Assembly: GCF_022809115.1 (NCBI RefSeq)
Contig: NZ_JALGBH010000002.1
Coordinates: 871,543-935,542 of the forward strand
DNA: 64,000 nucleotides
Source of the DNA: Pedobacter montanisoli
Lineage (GTDB): Bacteria; Bacteroidota; Bacteroidia; Sphingobacteriales; Sphingobacteriaceae
Direction of reading: 5' to 3'
Shown here: positions 56,363-64,000 of the stretch, piece after piece
Position numbering within the stretch: the first letter of the stretch is position 1
How the letters are laid out: each line of letters opens with the position of its first letter
Position numbers and translations under genes: made by a program
The notes under the pieces: model-generated
The model's input: only the letters and a program-made list of their open reading frames with translations
Database searches by the model: none
What the model was told of the DNA's origin: nothing

Positions 56363-56665
56363 CTAGTCCATAAAATCCAGTTTATCCAAATCGTATTCTA
56401 AAAAATAGGTTGGCATATCCTTATTTTTAAAGGGTTCTTCCTGTGGTATGGTTTCTACCGGATAATGGCCTGTAGCTTTTGAAAGGTTTGCGTATTGATT
56501 GTTTTCTTCGTTTGTTGCTTCATTTTCATTGGGATCAATTTCTAAAGAATCTCTCTGCGCTCCGCTTACGTTTCCTACATTAGGATTTACCCAATAATTT
56601 AGCCCGTTAAATTCATTGCTTGAATTTTGTCGGTCCTGTCCTTCGAAATTTCCTGTGTTTTTCAT
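56363..56665 (-). CDS. Hydrophilic acidic protein (100 aa), unknown
   Basis: A 100-residue protein rich in Asn, Glu and Asp, with no hydrophobic core and probably largely disordered. It has GLNYWVNPNVGNVSGAQRDS in the middle and a patterned end TYFLEYDLDKLDFMD. There is no signal peptide. It lies 28 bases upstream of the first glycosyltransferase and may share its transcript. I recognise no family. It resembles the small hydrophilic proteins found in stress loci, but that is only an impression. Confidence 0.55.
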   Translation of the reverse strand: MKNTGNFEGQDRQNSSNEFNGLNYWVNPNVGNVSGAQRDSLEIDPNENEATNEENNQYANLSKATGHYPVETIPQEEPFKNKDMPTYFLEYDLDKLDFMD

Positions 56666-57135
56666 GGTATTATAGATTTAATTTGAAATAATTAATGACT
56701 TACATCTCAATAAACAGGGGCTTTTTGAAAATGTTCGTTCGGCAGAATACCTGTTTTTTTAAGGTAATAAGCACTAAAGCAGGGGTATAAATACTTAATA
56801 GCATATCTCTCTGGTACAAGTAGTGAAGCTATTCGTACAACCGAAAGAGCAATTTTTAGGGTTAAGGCAAGAGCCCGAAACAAGCTCCGTTTCTATTACA
56901 GAAAAGCGCTTTAAAACAAGCGCTTGTAATCCATACAGCATCTTTCTACAATGACTTATGCGCTTTAGCCAAAAGCTTTGTTTTGAAGTGAAAACATCTG
57001 CTAAATTTTACCTGTATTTTATACTTGTTGCAGAAGGTAAAATGCTGTAAAAAATACCTGAAAAAAACTTTGAAACAACGATTTTTAGCTTTTCATGTTT
57101 GGTAATTAGGTAATAAATTTAAAATCATAATCACT
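56666..57135. other. Gene-free divergent control region
   Basis: This 470-base gap separates the minus-strand glycan operon from the plus-strand DUF892 gene and must carry promoters for both. I see two copies of the palindrome AAGCGCTT (56904-56911 and 56918-56925) and a long stem TTTTACCT (57006-57013) with AGGTAAAA (57035-57042). An open stretch 56770-56991 without a start codon has HTH-like text (YLSGTSSEAIRTTERAIFRV). I found no full -33/-7 promoter match, so another sigma factor may be used. Confidence 0.4.
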
Positions 57136-57663
57136 ATGAAAAAGTCAATGAAAGAGAATGGTAACATGCCTAATGAGCATCTTCACGATTTAATGGTAGA
57201 TGAGCTTAGAGACATTTTAGGTGCTGAAAAACAATTGTTAAAAGGATTAAAGAAAATGAGTGCTGAAGCAGAGAACGAAATGCTGCAACAAGCTTTTAAA
57301 GAACATTTGCAACAAACAGAAGGACACATTGAAAGATTGAAACAAGTTTTTGAGCATCTTAACATGAAACCTAGGTCTAAAACCTGTAAAGCTATGGAAG
57401 GTCTGTTAAAAGAAGCCGAAGAAATTATAAGCGACTTTGAAGACAGCCCGGCCAAAGATGCGGCCCTGATCTGTGCGGCACAAAAAATAGAGCACTATGA
57501 AATAGCTTCTTACGGTAGCCTTGCTACTTATGCAGAACTTATGCAGCATGATGATGTTGCAGAACTTTTAAAGGAAACTTTATCTGAAGAAAAGGAAACG
57601 GATAGTAAACTAACAGAGATTGCCATGAGTTCTGCTAATGTAGAGCAAACTCAACCTGCTTAA
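57136..57663 (+). CDS. Ferritin-like DUF892 (YciE/YciF) stress protein
   Basis: A 175-residue four-helix ferritin-like protein. LHDLMVDELRDILGAEKQLL is the characteristic DUF892 start, and the Glu/His residues for a di-iron site recur in QQTEGHIERL, AAQKIEHYEIASYG and ETLSEEKETDSKL. The family is induced by osmotic, oxidative and stationary-phase stress in many bacteria, but its reaction is unknown. It is divergent from the heptose-glycan operon and ends in its own terminator. Confidence 0.9.
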   Translation: MKKSMKENGNMPNEHLHDLMVDELRDILGAEKQLLKGLKKMSAEAENEMLQQAFKEHLQQTEGHIERLKQVFEHLNMKPRSKTCKAMEGLLKEAEEIISDFEDSPAKDAALICAAQKIEHYEIASYGSLATYAELMQHDDVAELLKETLSEEKETDSKLTEIAMSSANVEQTQPA

Positions 57664-57690
57664 CGCAAACAACTTCCCTTAATTCTTATA

Positions 57691-57731
57691 CCCGAGATGC
57701 ATCGGTTTCTTGCCGGGCATCTCTTTTTTTA
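57691..57731 (+). terminator. Terminator after the DUF892 gene
   Basis: GAGATGC (57694-57700) pairs with GCATCTC (57717-57723), followed by a run of T. Confidence 0.85.
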
Positions 57732-57740
57732 AGGTAAAGA

Positions 57741-59195
57741 ATGAAGCCGCAGTTACATATAGAAAACAGGGACATTGAAAAGAGTTTACGTCTAGTTATA
57801 GTAGATGGCATAAGCTCTGAGATTGTGGTTTGCCTTACCAGCGGTGCTTTTCTGGTAGCAACAGCATTGCTTTTGGGTGCCTCCAACTTTCAGATCGGTT
57901 TACTGGCGGCCTTCCCTTCGCTAACCAATTTAGCACAGTTATTTTCTATTTTGCTCATGCGCAGGTTTCCCAACCGCAAGGGCATTACCACCATATCGCT
58001 TGTTATTGCCCGTACACCTTTAATTATTATTGGTTGGTTGTTGTTCCAGTTTGGCATCTCGGTCTATTTCTTAATGGCCATGATGTTTATCCATTACCTG
58101 TTCAGTTCTATTGGTGGTGCAGGTTGGAATTCCTGGATCAAAGATCTGGTACCTGAAAACCAATTGGGGCAATACTTTTCTAAACGGAGCCGTTACATGC
58201 AGATCGTTAATATTTGTCTGAGCCTTTTGGTAGCGGTAATGGTCGATTATTTTACGAGTAAACACTCATCTGAGCTACTCAGCCTGTATTCGGTTTATTT
58301 TATCCTAGCAGGTGTTGTAGGTCTTATCGGAACCTTCTTTCTTTCGCGAGCAGTTGAGCCTCAGTCTTATTTATCTAAAGGAGATTTCTTTGAGTTGTTT
58401 ATGATGCCTTTAAAGAACAAAAACTTTAGGAACATGCTTTGGTTTAACGGTGCCTGGGTTTTTGCCATTAATCTTGCCGTTCCGTTCTTTATGGTTTTTA
58501 TGCTGCAAACGCTTAAAATACCGATGACTTATATCATTGCCCTTACGGTAATCAGCCAGGTATTTAGTGTATTAACCGTACAATTATGGGGTACACTCTC
58601 AGATCGATACAGCAATAAGAGCATCATTTACCTGAGCAGCCCTATTTACATTGTTTGTATCATTGCCTGGATTTTTGTGGGTATTTACTCTCGCTGGTAT
58701 GTAAACATGGCTCTTTTGGTAGGCATCCATATCTTTACCGGTGTTTCAACAGCGGGCATTAATCTGGCATTAACCAATATTGGTCTTAAGCTGGCGCCTA
58801 AAACCGATGCAGTGGTTTACCTCTCAGTTAAAAACATCACTACTTCTATCTTCTCTTCTGTTTCGCCTTTGCTGGGTGGTATCTTGGCCGATTATTTTTC
58901 TAACAAGCAACTCAAAATTACTTTTGAATGGATAAGTCCCCAATTTAACAAATTGTTAAAGCTGATTTATTTACATGAATGGAATTTCCTTTTCTTGATC
59001 GGAGCTTTACTAGCACTGCTTTCTTTAAGGTTACTGGGCAAGGTGCAAGAACAGGGCGAAGTAGGCCATTCTATTGTTAAAAGGATCATGAAAACCCGAT
59101 TTAAAAGTGATCTAAAAGAAAGTTTTATTATTGGTAATATAGTAACTTGGCACAGCATGCTCAAAGCTATTATAAAAAGAAAGAAAGCTGCCTGA
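57741..59195 (+). CDS. MFS transporter
   Basis: A 484-residue inner-membrane carrier with about 11-12 hydrophobic helices. Motifs are SFQFGL-like loop text (GASNFQIGLLAAFPS), a basic loop MRRFPNRKG and RYSNKSIIYLSSP in the second half. The N-terminal HIENRDIEKSLRLVIVDG is a cytosolic lead. It is close to other uncharacterised MFS carriers found beside stress and glycan genes. The substrate is unknown. It begins 78 bases after the DUF892 gene. Confidence 0.85.
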   Translation: MKPQLHIENRDIEKSLRLVIVDGISSEIVVCLTSGAFLVATALLLGASNFQIGLLAAFPSLTNLAQLFSILLMRRFPNRKGITTISLVIARTPLIIIGWLLFQFGISVYFLMAMMFIHYLFSSIGGAGWNSWIKDLVPENQLGQYFSKRSRYMQIVNICLSLLVAVMVDYFTSKHSSELLSLYSVYFILAGVVGLIGTFFLSRAVEPQSYLSKGDFFELFMMPLKNKNFRNMLWFNGAWVFAINLAVPFFMVFMLQTLKIPMTYIIALTVISQVFSVLTVQLWGTLSDRYSNKSIIYLSSPIYIVCIIAWIFVGIYSRWYVNMALLVGIHIFTGVSTAGINLALTNIGLKLAPKTDAVVYLSVKNITTSIFSSVSPLLGGILADYFSNKQLKITFEWISPQFNKLLKLIYLHEWNFLFLIGALLALLSLRLLGKVQEQGEVGHSIVKRIMKTRFKSDLKESFIIGNIVTWHSMLKAIIKRKKAA

Positions 59196-59219
59196 TCTTA
59201 TTAGGTTTCTGATATATTT

Positions 59220-60260
59220 TCAGTGTAATAGCTCCTGCTTTTTTAGAGGTTCTTTATTGTCTTCTGGCCTTTCCAGTTCCAACTTGGTCTGGTTGGTATT
59301 GATCATTTCTATCACCGATCGTAGAACAAATTTATAATCGGGATTGAGGTTCCAGTCTATGGTAAAATGTAAAGCCAGGTTTTTAGGCCCCCAGCGATAA
59401 GGTTCTCCATCCATGCTGATAATGATGCTAGGTGTTTTTACAGCTGCAGCAATATGCGATACACCTGTGCAATTGGCTATTAAGGCAAAAGCGTTTTCAA
59501 TAATGTGGCTAATAGCACCTAAAGAGGTTTTTCCGGTTAAGATGAGCGGTTTATATTTCATTTTGCTGGCCAGTTCATGGGCAATGGCTATTTCATTTTC
59601 ATTACCCGTAATTACCACCTCAAAGCCTCTTTCTTTACAAAAATCTGCTATGGCCGCAAAGTAAGCTATCGGCCATTGCCGCCACTTGCCCCTTGAGCCA
59701 GGATGAATACAGATGTATTCTTTGGGCTTTAGTTTAAAGTCTAAGGCTTTAAAATCTGCTTCATCTTGCTCTAACGTAGAGAAAAACATCTCATCATTGT
59801 TGTAATTGATCTTAAGGTGGCTCAACAAAGCCAGGTGCCGGTCTATTTCATGCAGCTTTTCTGGATAGCACATCAAATCTTCATTTTGCTGCTCTATGGT
59901 TTGGCAAAAGCCTACTACCCGCTTTGCCCCAAGCATATTTAGAAATTCATAAACTACAGAACCATTGCCCTGCAACTGAAAAAGCAGGTCGATCTCTTTT
60001 TCATGCATTTGATTTACAAATGTTTCAAAACCTAAGGGATCAAACTCTTGCTCGGGTAATCCGGGATAACCCGGAAAAGCCACAAACTGATCTATACATT
60101 TAAATCTTTCTATAAGAGATCTGGTATGTGCCAAACCTATAAATATGATTTCGGCTTGAGAGTAATATTCTCTTATGGCCTTTATGGCAGGCATGGCACA
60201 TAAAATGTCTCCAAGCTGCAATGCCCTGAAGATGGCTATTTTTTTGATGTTGCTTTCCAT
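59220..60260 (-). CDS. Glycosyltransferase family 9 (heptosyltransferase-like)
   Basis: A 346-residue GT9 protein: AIFRALQLGDILCAMPAIKAI at the start, ICIHPGSRGKWRQWPIAYF before the central linker, VVITGNENEIAIA, and the donor site NCTGVSHIAAAVKTPSII. It is the second GT9 in the window and shares only the fold pattern with the copy at 50260. It starts 7 bases after the GT2 gene stop. It probably uses ADP-heptose or a related nucleotide sugar. Confidence 0.88.
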   Translation of the reverse strand: MESNIKKIAIFRALQLGDILCAMPAIKAIREYYSQAEIIFIGLAHTRSLIERFKCIDQFVAFPGYPGLPEQEFDPLGFETFVNQMHEKEIDLLFQLQGNGSVVYEFLNMLGAKRVVGFCQTIEQQNEDLMCYPEKLHEIDRHLALLSHLKINYNNDEMFFSTLEQDEADFKALDFKLKPKEYICIHPGSRGKWRQWPIAYFAAIADFCKERGFEVVITGNENEIAIAHELASKMKYKPLILTGKTSLGAISHIIENAFALIANCTGVSHIAAAVKTPSIIISMDGEPYRWGPKNLALHFTIDWNLNPDYKFVLRSVIEMINTNQTKLELERPEDNKEPLKKQELLH

Positions 60261-60267
60261 GGTTGTG

Positions 60268-61239
60268 CTATAATAATAAAACCCTGTATTTTAAGGCGCC
60301 ATATGTTTTCCAGTAAATGGCTACATATGGAATGATAAAAGAAGTAAATAGCATCTCGCTTACATGTTTTAAAGATCGGTCTGCATTTTTGGTACGTTTC
60401 CAGGCAAAATTTATAATTAAGGCAAAAAGTGCACATAGGTTGGCAAAGGCTAAATAAGGTGATCCGTTTAAAATGAAGTAAACGAACAAAAGGGTAAACA
60501 ATAAAACCAGATAGTAATTCCAGGCAGTTTGTCTGCTGATCTTTCTGCGGTACAATTCAGGATATTTTTTAAACAGCAAGGCATCGTAAATTACCTTTCT
60601 TTGTTCTTTGATACTTACTGCCCACGGGAATCTCCTTACCGGATGAACCACATACGCATCTTCCAGTTTAATGATAGGAATGCACTGTTCAATGAGTTTA
60701 AATTCAAGATCGCTGTCTTCACGCCAGGCCAATTTAAAACGTCTATCAAAGCCGCCAATTTGAATGAGTGCTTTTTTGGTACATACACAATTTGCCGTAA
60801 TAAAATCTGCATGCTGCAATTTAGCCGTATTCAGTTCAAAATCATGCGGTTTATTAGAAATAGGTACAAGGGTACTGCCGCTGTAAGCAATCAGTTCTTC
60901 GCCCTTGTAATGTTTTAAAACAGTTTTTAACCAATCGGTTTGGGGTAGGCAATCGTCATCGGTAAAGGCAACAAGCTGCCCTTTGGCACTTAACCAACCT
61001 ATATTGCGGGCATAAGCGGGCCCGTTTTTGCGATCTGGTTCTATGTATTTGAGATGAATGGTTCCTCTTTTAGCAATCTTGTTAACCATGCTACGAGTTT
61101 GCTCATCTGGTCCATCGCTCACTACAATAACTTCAAACAAAGCCGAATCAATATTTTGCCTGGCTAAGCGCATGAGGCAACGCTTCAATAGGTTCGGCCT
61201 CTTGTAAGTGGGTATAACTACCGATATTTTTATTTCCAT
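60268..61239 (-). CDS. Glycosyltransferase family 2
   Basis: A 323-residue GT-A enzyme. The N-terminal ISVVIPTYKRPNLL is the donor-binding strand and must be included, so the start at 61239 is firm. The metal motif is FTDDDCLPQ, and the acceptor region contains FDRRFKLAWREDSDLEFKL with the catalytic ED. Two C-terminal hydrophobic segments (YYLVLLFTLLFVYFIL and FANLCALFALIINFA) anchor it in the inner membrane. The first 92 bases overlap the carbamoyltransferase gene in another frame. Confidence 0.9.
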   Translation of the reverse strand: MEIKISVVIPTYKRPNLLKRCLMRLARQNIDSALFEVIVVSDGPDEQTRSMVNKIAKRGTIHLKYIEPDRKNGPAYARNIGWLSAKGQLVAFTDDDCLPQTDWLKTVLKHYKGEELIAYSGSTLVPISNKPHDFELNTAKLQHADFITANCVCTKKALIQIGGFDRRFKLAWREDSDLEFKLIEQCIPIIKLEDAYVVHPVRRFPWAVSIKEQRKVIYDALLFKKYPELYRRKISRQTAWNYYLVLLFTLLFVYFILNGSPYLAFANLCALFALIINFAWKRTKNADRSLKHVSEMLFTSFIIPYVAIYWKTYGALKYRVLLL

Positions 61240-62959
61240 GATCTTTTCTAATTAAAAATGAACCCATAATTAAAGCGTCAAAAGGCGATGTCCAGAAACA
61301 CTCTACGGCATCACGAGGGCTACATACAATAGGTTTGCCCAAAGTGTTAAAGGAGGTGTTGACCAATACAGGTACCCCGGTTTTTTCTTTAAAGGCTTTA
61401 ATGAGCTTGTAATACAAAGGATGTTGTTTTGCGTTAATGGTTTGTACCCTGGCCGTACCATCTATGTGCTTTACAGCTGGTATTAAATGCGCTTGTTCTT
61501 TAATTACATTGTACACAAAAAGCATAAAGGGCGATTTTTGTGCTTGCTCAAACCAGTGATGCGCTTCTTCTTCCAAAACTACGGGGGCCACGGGTCTAAA
61601 ATCTTCGCGGTCTTTAACAATGTTCAGTAACGACTGCATCTTTGGATCAATGGGCGATGCTAAAATAGATCTACTGCCCAATGAACGGGGGCCATATTCC
61701 ATCTTGCCCTGAAACCAGCCAATGATCTTATTTTGAGCTAGAAGATCAGCTGTTTCTTCAGCCACATCATCCATTTTATGGTAAGGTATCTTACATTTTT
61801 GCAAAAAAGCCTCTATCTCGTCATCGCTATATTCAGGGCCCCAATACACATGCTCCATTACAAAATCTTTATCCTCGCTTTCTCTTATTTGTGCATCTGT
61901 CCAAAGCGCTGCGCCCAATGCCGTTCCAGAGTCGCCTGCGGCAGGTTGTACCCAAATATTTTTAAAGGGGCTTTTATCTCTTATGCGTGCATTTAAAACA
62001 CAGTTTAAACCTACTCCGCCTGCTATACATAAATTATCTTCATGGCTCATACCGTACAGCCAATTGCAAAGTTCTAAAACTGTTTCTTCCAATACATATT
62101 GCAAAGAACGGGCTATATCAAAATGGTAAGCGGTAAATTCTTCTCCTTTTAATCGGGCCGGACCAAAGCGTTCTTCAAGTTTCTCATTAACAATCTGGTA
62201 TTGCCCATTGCCCAGATACTGTACAATTTCTCTAAAGTCTTTCACATACTCTGGCTTGCCATATGAGGCCAAAGCCATCACTTTATATTCATCAGAAGAA
62301 TGCAGAAAGCCCAGATAAGTGGTTACGTTCTCATATAACAGTCCTAAAGAATGCGGTAGCTTTACTTCATCTATTTTGCTGATGTTATTGTTATGCCCTA
62401 TGCTGTAAGTTGTAGAACAGTCTTCTCCCCGTCCATCTAAAGTAAGTATGGCTGCTCTTGTAAAGGGCGAGGGTAAAAAAGCACTTGCAGCATGGGCAAG
62501 GTGATGATCTACAAAATGCCATTTCCAATTGCTTTTATCGGCTTTGTAAAACCTTTTTTGCAGGTGATGCGGATAACCATCAACCAGATGGTTTTCTGCA
62601 TTGATGATAGAGGTTAAGAAAAGATTATTCCAGGGATTTTCAAGTTCTGCACTAAAATTCTGCTGATCTGCGAACAAGGGAACCGGACAAAAAGCCGAAG
62701 CTTTTAATTCTGGTGACAAAATTTGATAGGGATCAAAAGAATAAGCAATGTGATCTACTTCATTAAGATGTATACCTGAAGTTTTTAAACAAAAATCAAT
62801 GGCATGAAAAGGCAATTCATAAGTACTAAAGGGAATGGGTCTTTTTCCATGTTTAAAATGGGTAAATCTTTCGTCTTCAACGGCAGCTATGAGTTTTCCG
62901 TCTTTTACGATACAGGCAGAAGAATCATGAAATACTGCGTTAATGCCAAGGGTGTACAT
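61148..62959 (-). CDS. NodU/TobZ-type carbamoyltransferase
   Basis: A 603-residue O-carbamoyltransferase. The N-terminal kinase-like fold shows LGINAVFHDSSACIVKDG, the metal histidines in FVDHHLAHAASAF and TLDGRGEDCSTTYS. The middle has CIAGGVGLNCVLNARI, and the C-terminal YrdC-like domain starts WFQGKMEYGPRSLGSR. The family moves a carbamoyl group from carbamoyl phosphate, via carbamoyl-AMP, to a sugar hydroxyl. The last ~30 residues are an unusual extension that overlaps the GT2 gene. It heads a carbamoyltransferase-GT2-GT9 unit. Confidence 0.92.
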   Translation of the reverse strand: MYTLGINAVFHDSSACIVKDGKLIAAVEDERFTHFKHGKRPIPFSTYELPFHAIDFCLKTSGIHLNEVDHIAYSFDPYQILSPELKASAFCPVPLFADQQNFSAELENPWNNLFLTSIINAENHLVDGYPHHLQKRFYKADKSNWKWHFVDHHLAHAASAFLPSPFTRAAILTLDGRGEDCSTTYSIGHNNNISKIDEVKLPHSLGLLYENVTTYLGFLHSSDEYKVMALASYGKPEYVKDFREIVQYLGNGQYQIVNEKLEERFGPARLKGEEFTAYHFDIARSLQYVLEETVLELCNWLYGMSHEDNLCIAGGVGLNCVLNARIRDKSPFKNIWVQPAAGDSGTALGAALWTDAQIRESEDKDFVMEHVYWGPEYSDDEIEAFLQKCKIPYHKMDDVAEETADLLAQNKIIGWFQGKMEYGPRSLGSRSILASPIDPKMQSLLNIVKDREDFRPVAPVVLEEEAHHWFEQAQKSPFMLFVYNVIKEQAHLIPAVKHIDGTARVQTINAKQHPLYYKLIKAFKEKTGVPVLVNTSFNTLGKPIVCSPRDAVECFWTSPFDALIMGSFLIRKDHGNKNIGSYTHLQEAEPIEALPHALSQAKY

Positions 62960-63294
62960 AAGCTGTTTTTTAAGTGATCAAGTACTGTTGTAACTGCTTA
63001 AAAGGGGTAAAAGATTTAGTATTTTTGAAATCAGGTACTTTTATAAAAAATAATATGCCTTGTTAGAGTATTTATAACATCATATCCGTATATTTACGTT
63101 AGCGGCTTAAAGAATAAAGTACTGTTTCTTAACCAATCTTACAGTAAAATTCGCTTATTTATCCATCCAGTACGTAAAATGCGTGATGTTCAACAAGAGA
63201 TAAATAAGTGTAAAAACAGCAAGCTTCTCTATTTTCTGCTCTTATTTATAAATTATTTTATTTATAAATAACTTGGACAACCACCTCAACCCCT
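62960..63294. other. Gene-free divergent region with an AT-rich inverted repeat
   Basis: No ORF of note lies here. TTATTTATAAA (63242-63252) is a perfect inverted repeat of TTTATAAATAA (63261-63271) with an 8-base spacer, ending 23 bases before the sensor gene. It may be an operator or an mRNA hairpin. No TAnnTTTG box is evident for either divergent gene. Confidence 0.45.
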
Positions 63295-64000
63295 ATGAAA
63301 AACTTTAAAATTAGGCGCATAGAATCTGCTTCTTATGTTCAATCTTTTGGATATATTATTGTTATTGACTTAGAAGGGCAGATCATTGGTTTAAGTAGCA
63401 ATATTTCTGAAATCTCTACCGAGCCGGTAAATTCTTATTTAAAGCAGCCTATCGCTGCTTTTTTTAATCGCTCTTTTGCTGCTCAGGCACCTAAAATATT
63501 AAAAGCTATACAAAAACTGTTGGATGAACCCGAAGGCAGGCAAACGCTTTACCACCACATTGCTGGAAAAAGGTATTATCTAAATCTGTTTAGGAACAAG
63601 GATAAAATATATTGCGAATGGGAACCTCATCAAAAAAGAGCTGCCAAAACTGTTCAGATAGATACGTTAACCTGTCTTTTAGAAGAAAAAACAAAAAATG
63701 TATGGACATCTGTATGTACCTCGGTAAGAAAGATCATTGGTTTTGACCGGGTGCTTATTTTTAAAATGGAAGCATCTGGCAGAGGAAGAATGCTGAGCGA
63801 ATGTTCTGCAGATAAAAAATACTTAGGTAAGCAGTTTGCCGAAAGTTTTATGCCGGCAGAAGCCATTAATTTTTATCGCAGCTCTCCTTACCGCTATTGT
63901 CCTGATACGGACAATGAAAATATTGCATTTTTAGAAATTGGCGAACCTACCGATCTATCACCCTCTTTGCTCCATCCTTTTCCCGATGTGCACATCAATT
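63295..64000 (+). CDS. Phytochrome-family sensor, N-terminal part, probably bilin-free
   Basis: The ATG at 63295 opens a frame of 235 residues that runs off the right edge. Residues ~1-115 resemble the phytochrome PAS domain (VQSFGYIIVIDLEGQIIGLS, ending in YCEWEP). Residues ~125 onward begin the GAF domain (VRKIIGFDRVLIFKMEASGR, YLGKQF). The biliverdin-binding cysteine normally near the N-terminus is absent, and the conserved PASDIP motif reads AESFMP, without its Asp. It probably continues into a kinase outside the window. It lies divergent from the carbamoyltransferase gene. Confidence 0.8.
   Translation, partial: MKNFKIRRIESASYVQSFGYIIVIDLEGQIIGLSSNISEISTEPVNSYLKQPIAAFFNRSFAAQAPKILKAIQKLLDEPEGRQTLYHHIAGKRYYLNLFRNKDKIYCEWEPHQKRAAKTVQIDTLTCLLEEKTKNVWTSVCTSVRKIIGFDRVLIFKMEASGRGRMLSECSADKKYLGKQFAESFMPAEAINFYRSSPYRYCPDTDNENIAFLEIGEPTDLSPSLLHPFPDVHIN

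Noticed and set aside
56770..56991. Open stretch with helix-turn-helix-like text (LSGTSSEAIRTTERAIFRVK) as a LuxR or sigma-factor remnant
   Set aside because: It has no ATG, GTG or TTG start in its first half, and the similarity is short. I mention it in the gap entry but do not call a pseudogene.

Overview
The window is AT-rich bacterial chromosome, most likely from a Sphingobacteriaceae member of the Bacteroidota (Pedobacter or Mucilaginibacter-like). The inference rests on several things: -7 elements of the type TAnnTTTG in place of a -10 box, few Shine-Dalgarno sequences, a TonB-dependent receptor with a carboxypeptidase-regulatory-like N-terminus, the long Bacteroidota form of LptD, futalosine-pathway menaquinone genes, and a SAM riboswitch before a metY-metX-hom operon. 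I see no rRNA, tRNA, CRISPR array, transposase or phage genes. Both ends cut a gene: hemF on the left and a phytochrome-like sensor on the right.

Region 1 (1-10.5 kb): hemF, an MFS carrier, the lysine/aspartate-family genes lysA and lysC with a tiny membrane ORF squeezed between them, phosphoglucomutase, an intergenic cluster of palindromic repeats, then mqnA, a histidine phosphatase, mqnE and a lipoprotein. Region 2 (10.5-15.9 kb): sulfur amino acid synthesis. A cystathionine-synthase-type enzyme is followed by a SAM-I riboswitch, a 49-residue Met/Cys-rich leader peptide ORF, and then metY, metX and hom. Region 3 (16-24 kb): envelope and central metabolism. An lptD-cinA-E2 operon diverges from two tandem amidases and an MCE protein. 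Region 4 (24-31 kb): purC-STAS-rnz, phoH, a SAM hydrolase, small proteins and DUF1015. Region 5 (31-40 kb): a long minus-strand operon (small protein, nucleotidyltransferase, rpe, TonB receptor, serC, serA), then pnp and rpsO. Region 6 (40-45.3 kb): thioesterase, MATE efflux, pepE, pyruvate oxidase and a stress-type SDR.

Region 7 (45.8-64 kb) is the accessory-looking part. It has a convergent GH130/GT4 pair, a complete ADP-heptose pathway (a GmhA domain fused to a glycosyltransferase, GmhB, bifunctional HldE), two GT9 enzymes, a further GT4 and GT2, a NodU-type carbamoyltransferase, an MFS carrier, a DUF892 ferritin-like stress protein, small acidic proteins, and a phytochrome-family protein that seems unable to bind bilin. 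Together these look like a stress-linked heptose-containing, possibly carbamoylated, glycan system whose product I cannot name.

The two observations I rate highest are the Met/Cys-rich leader peptide, which ends in a UUCG-capped hairpin directly after the SAM riboswitch, and the heptose/carbamoyl glycan locus with its GT-GmhA fusion.
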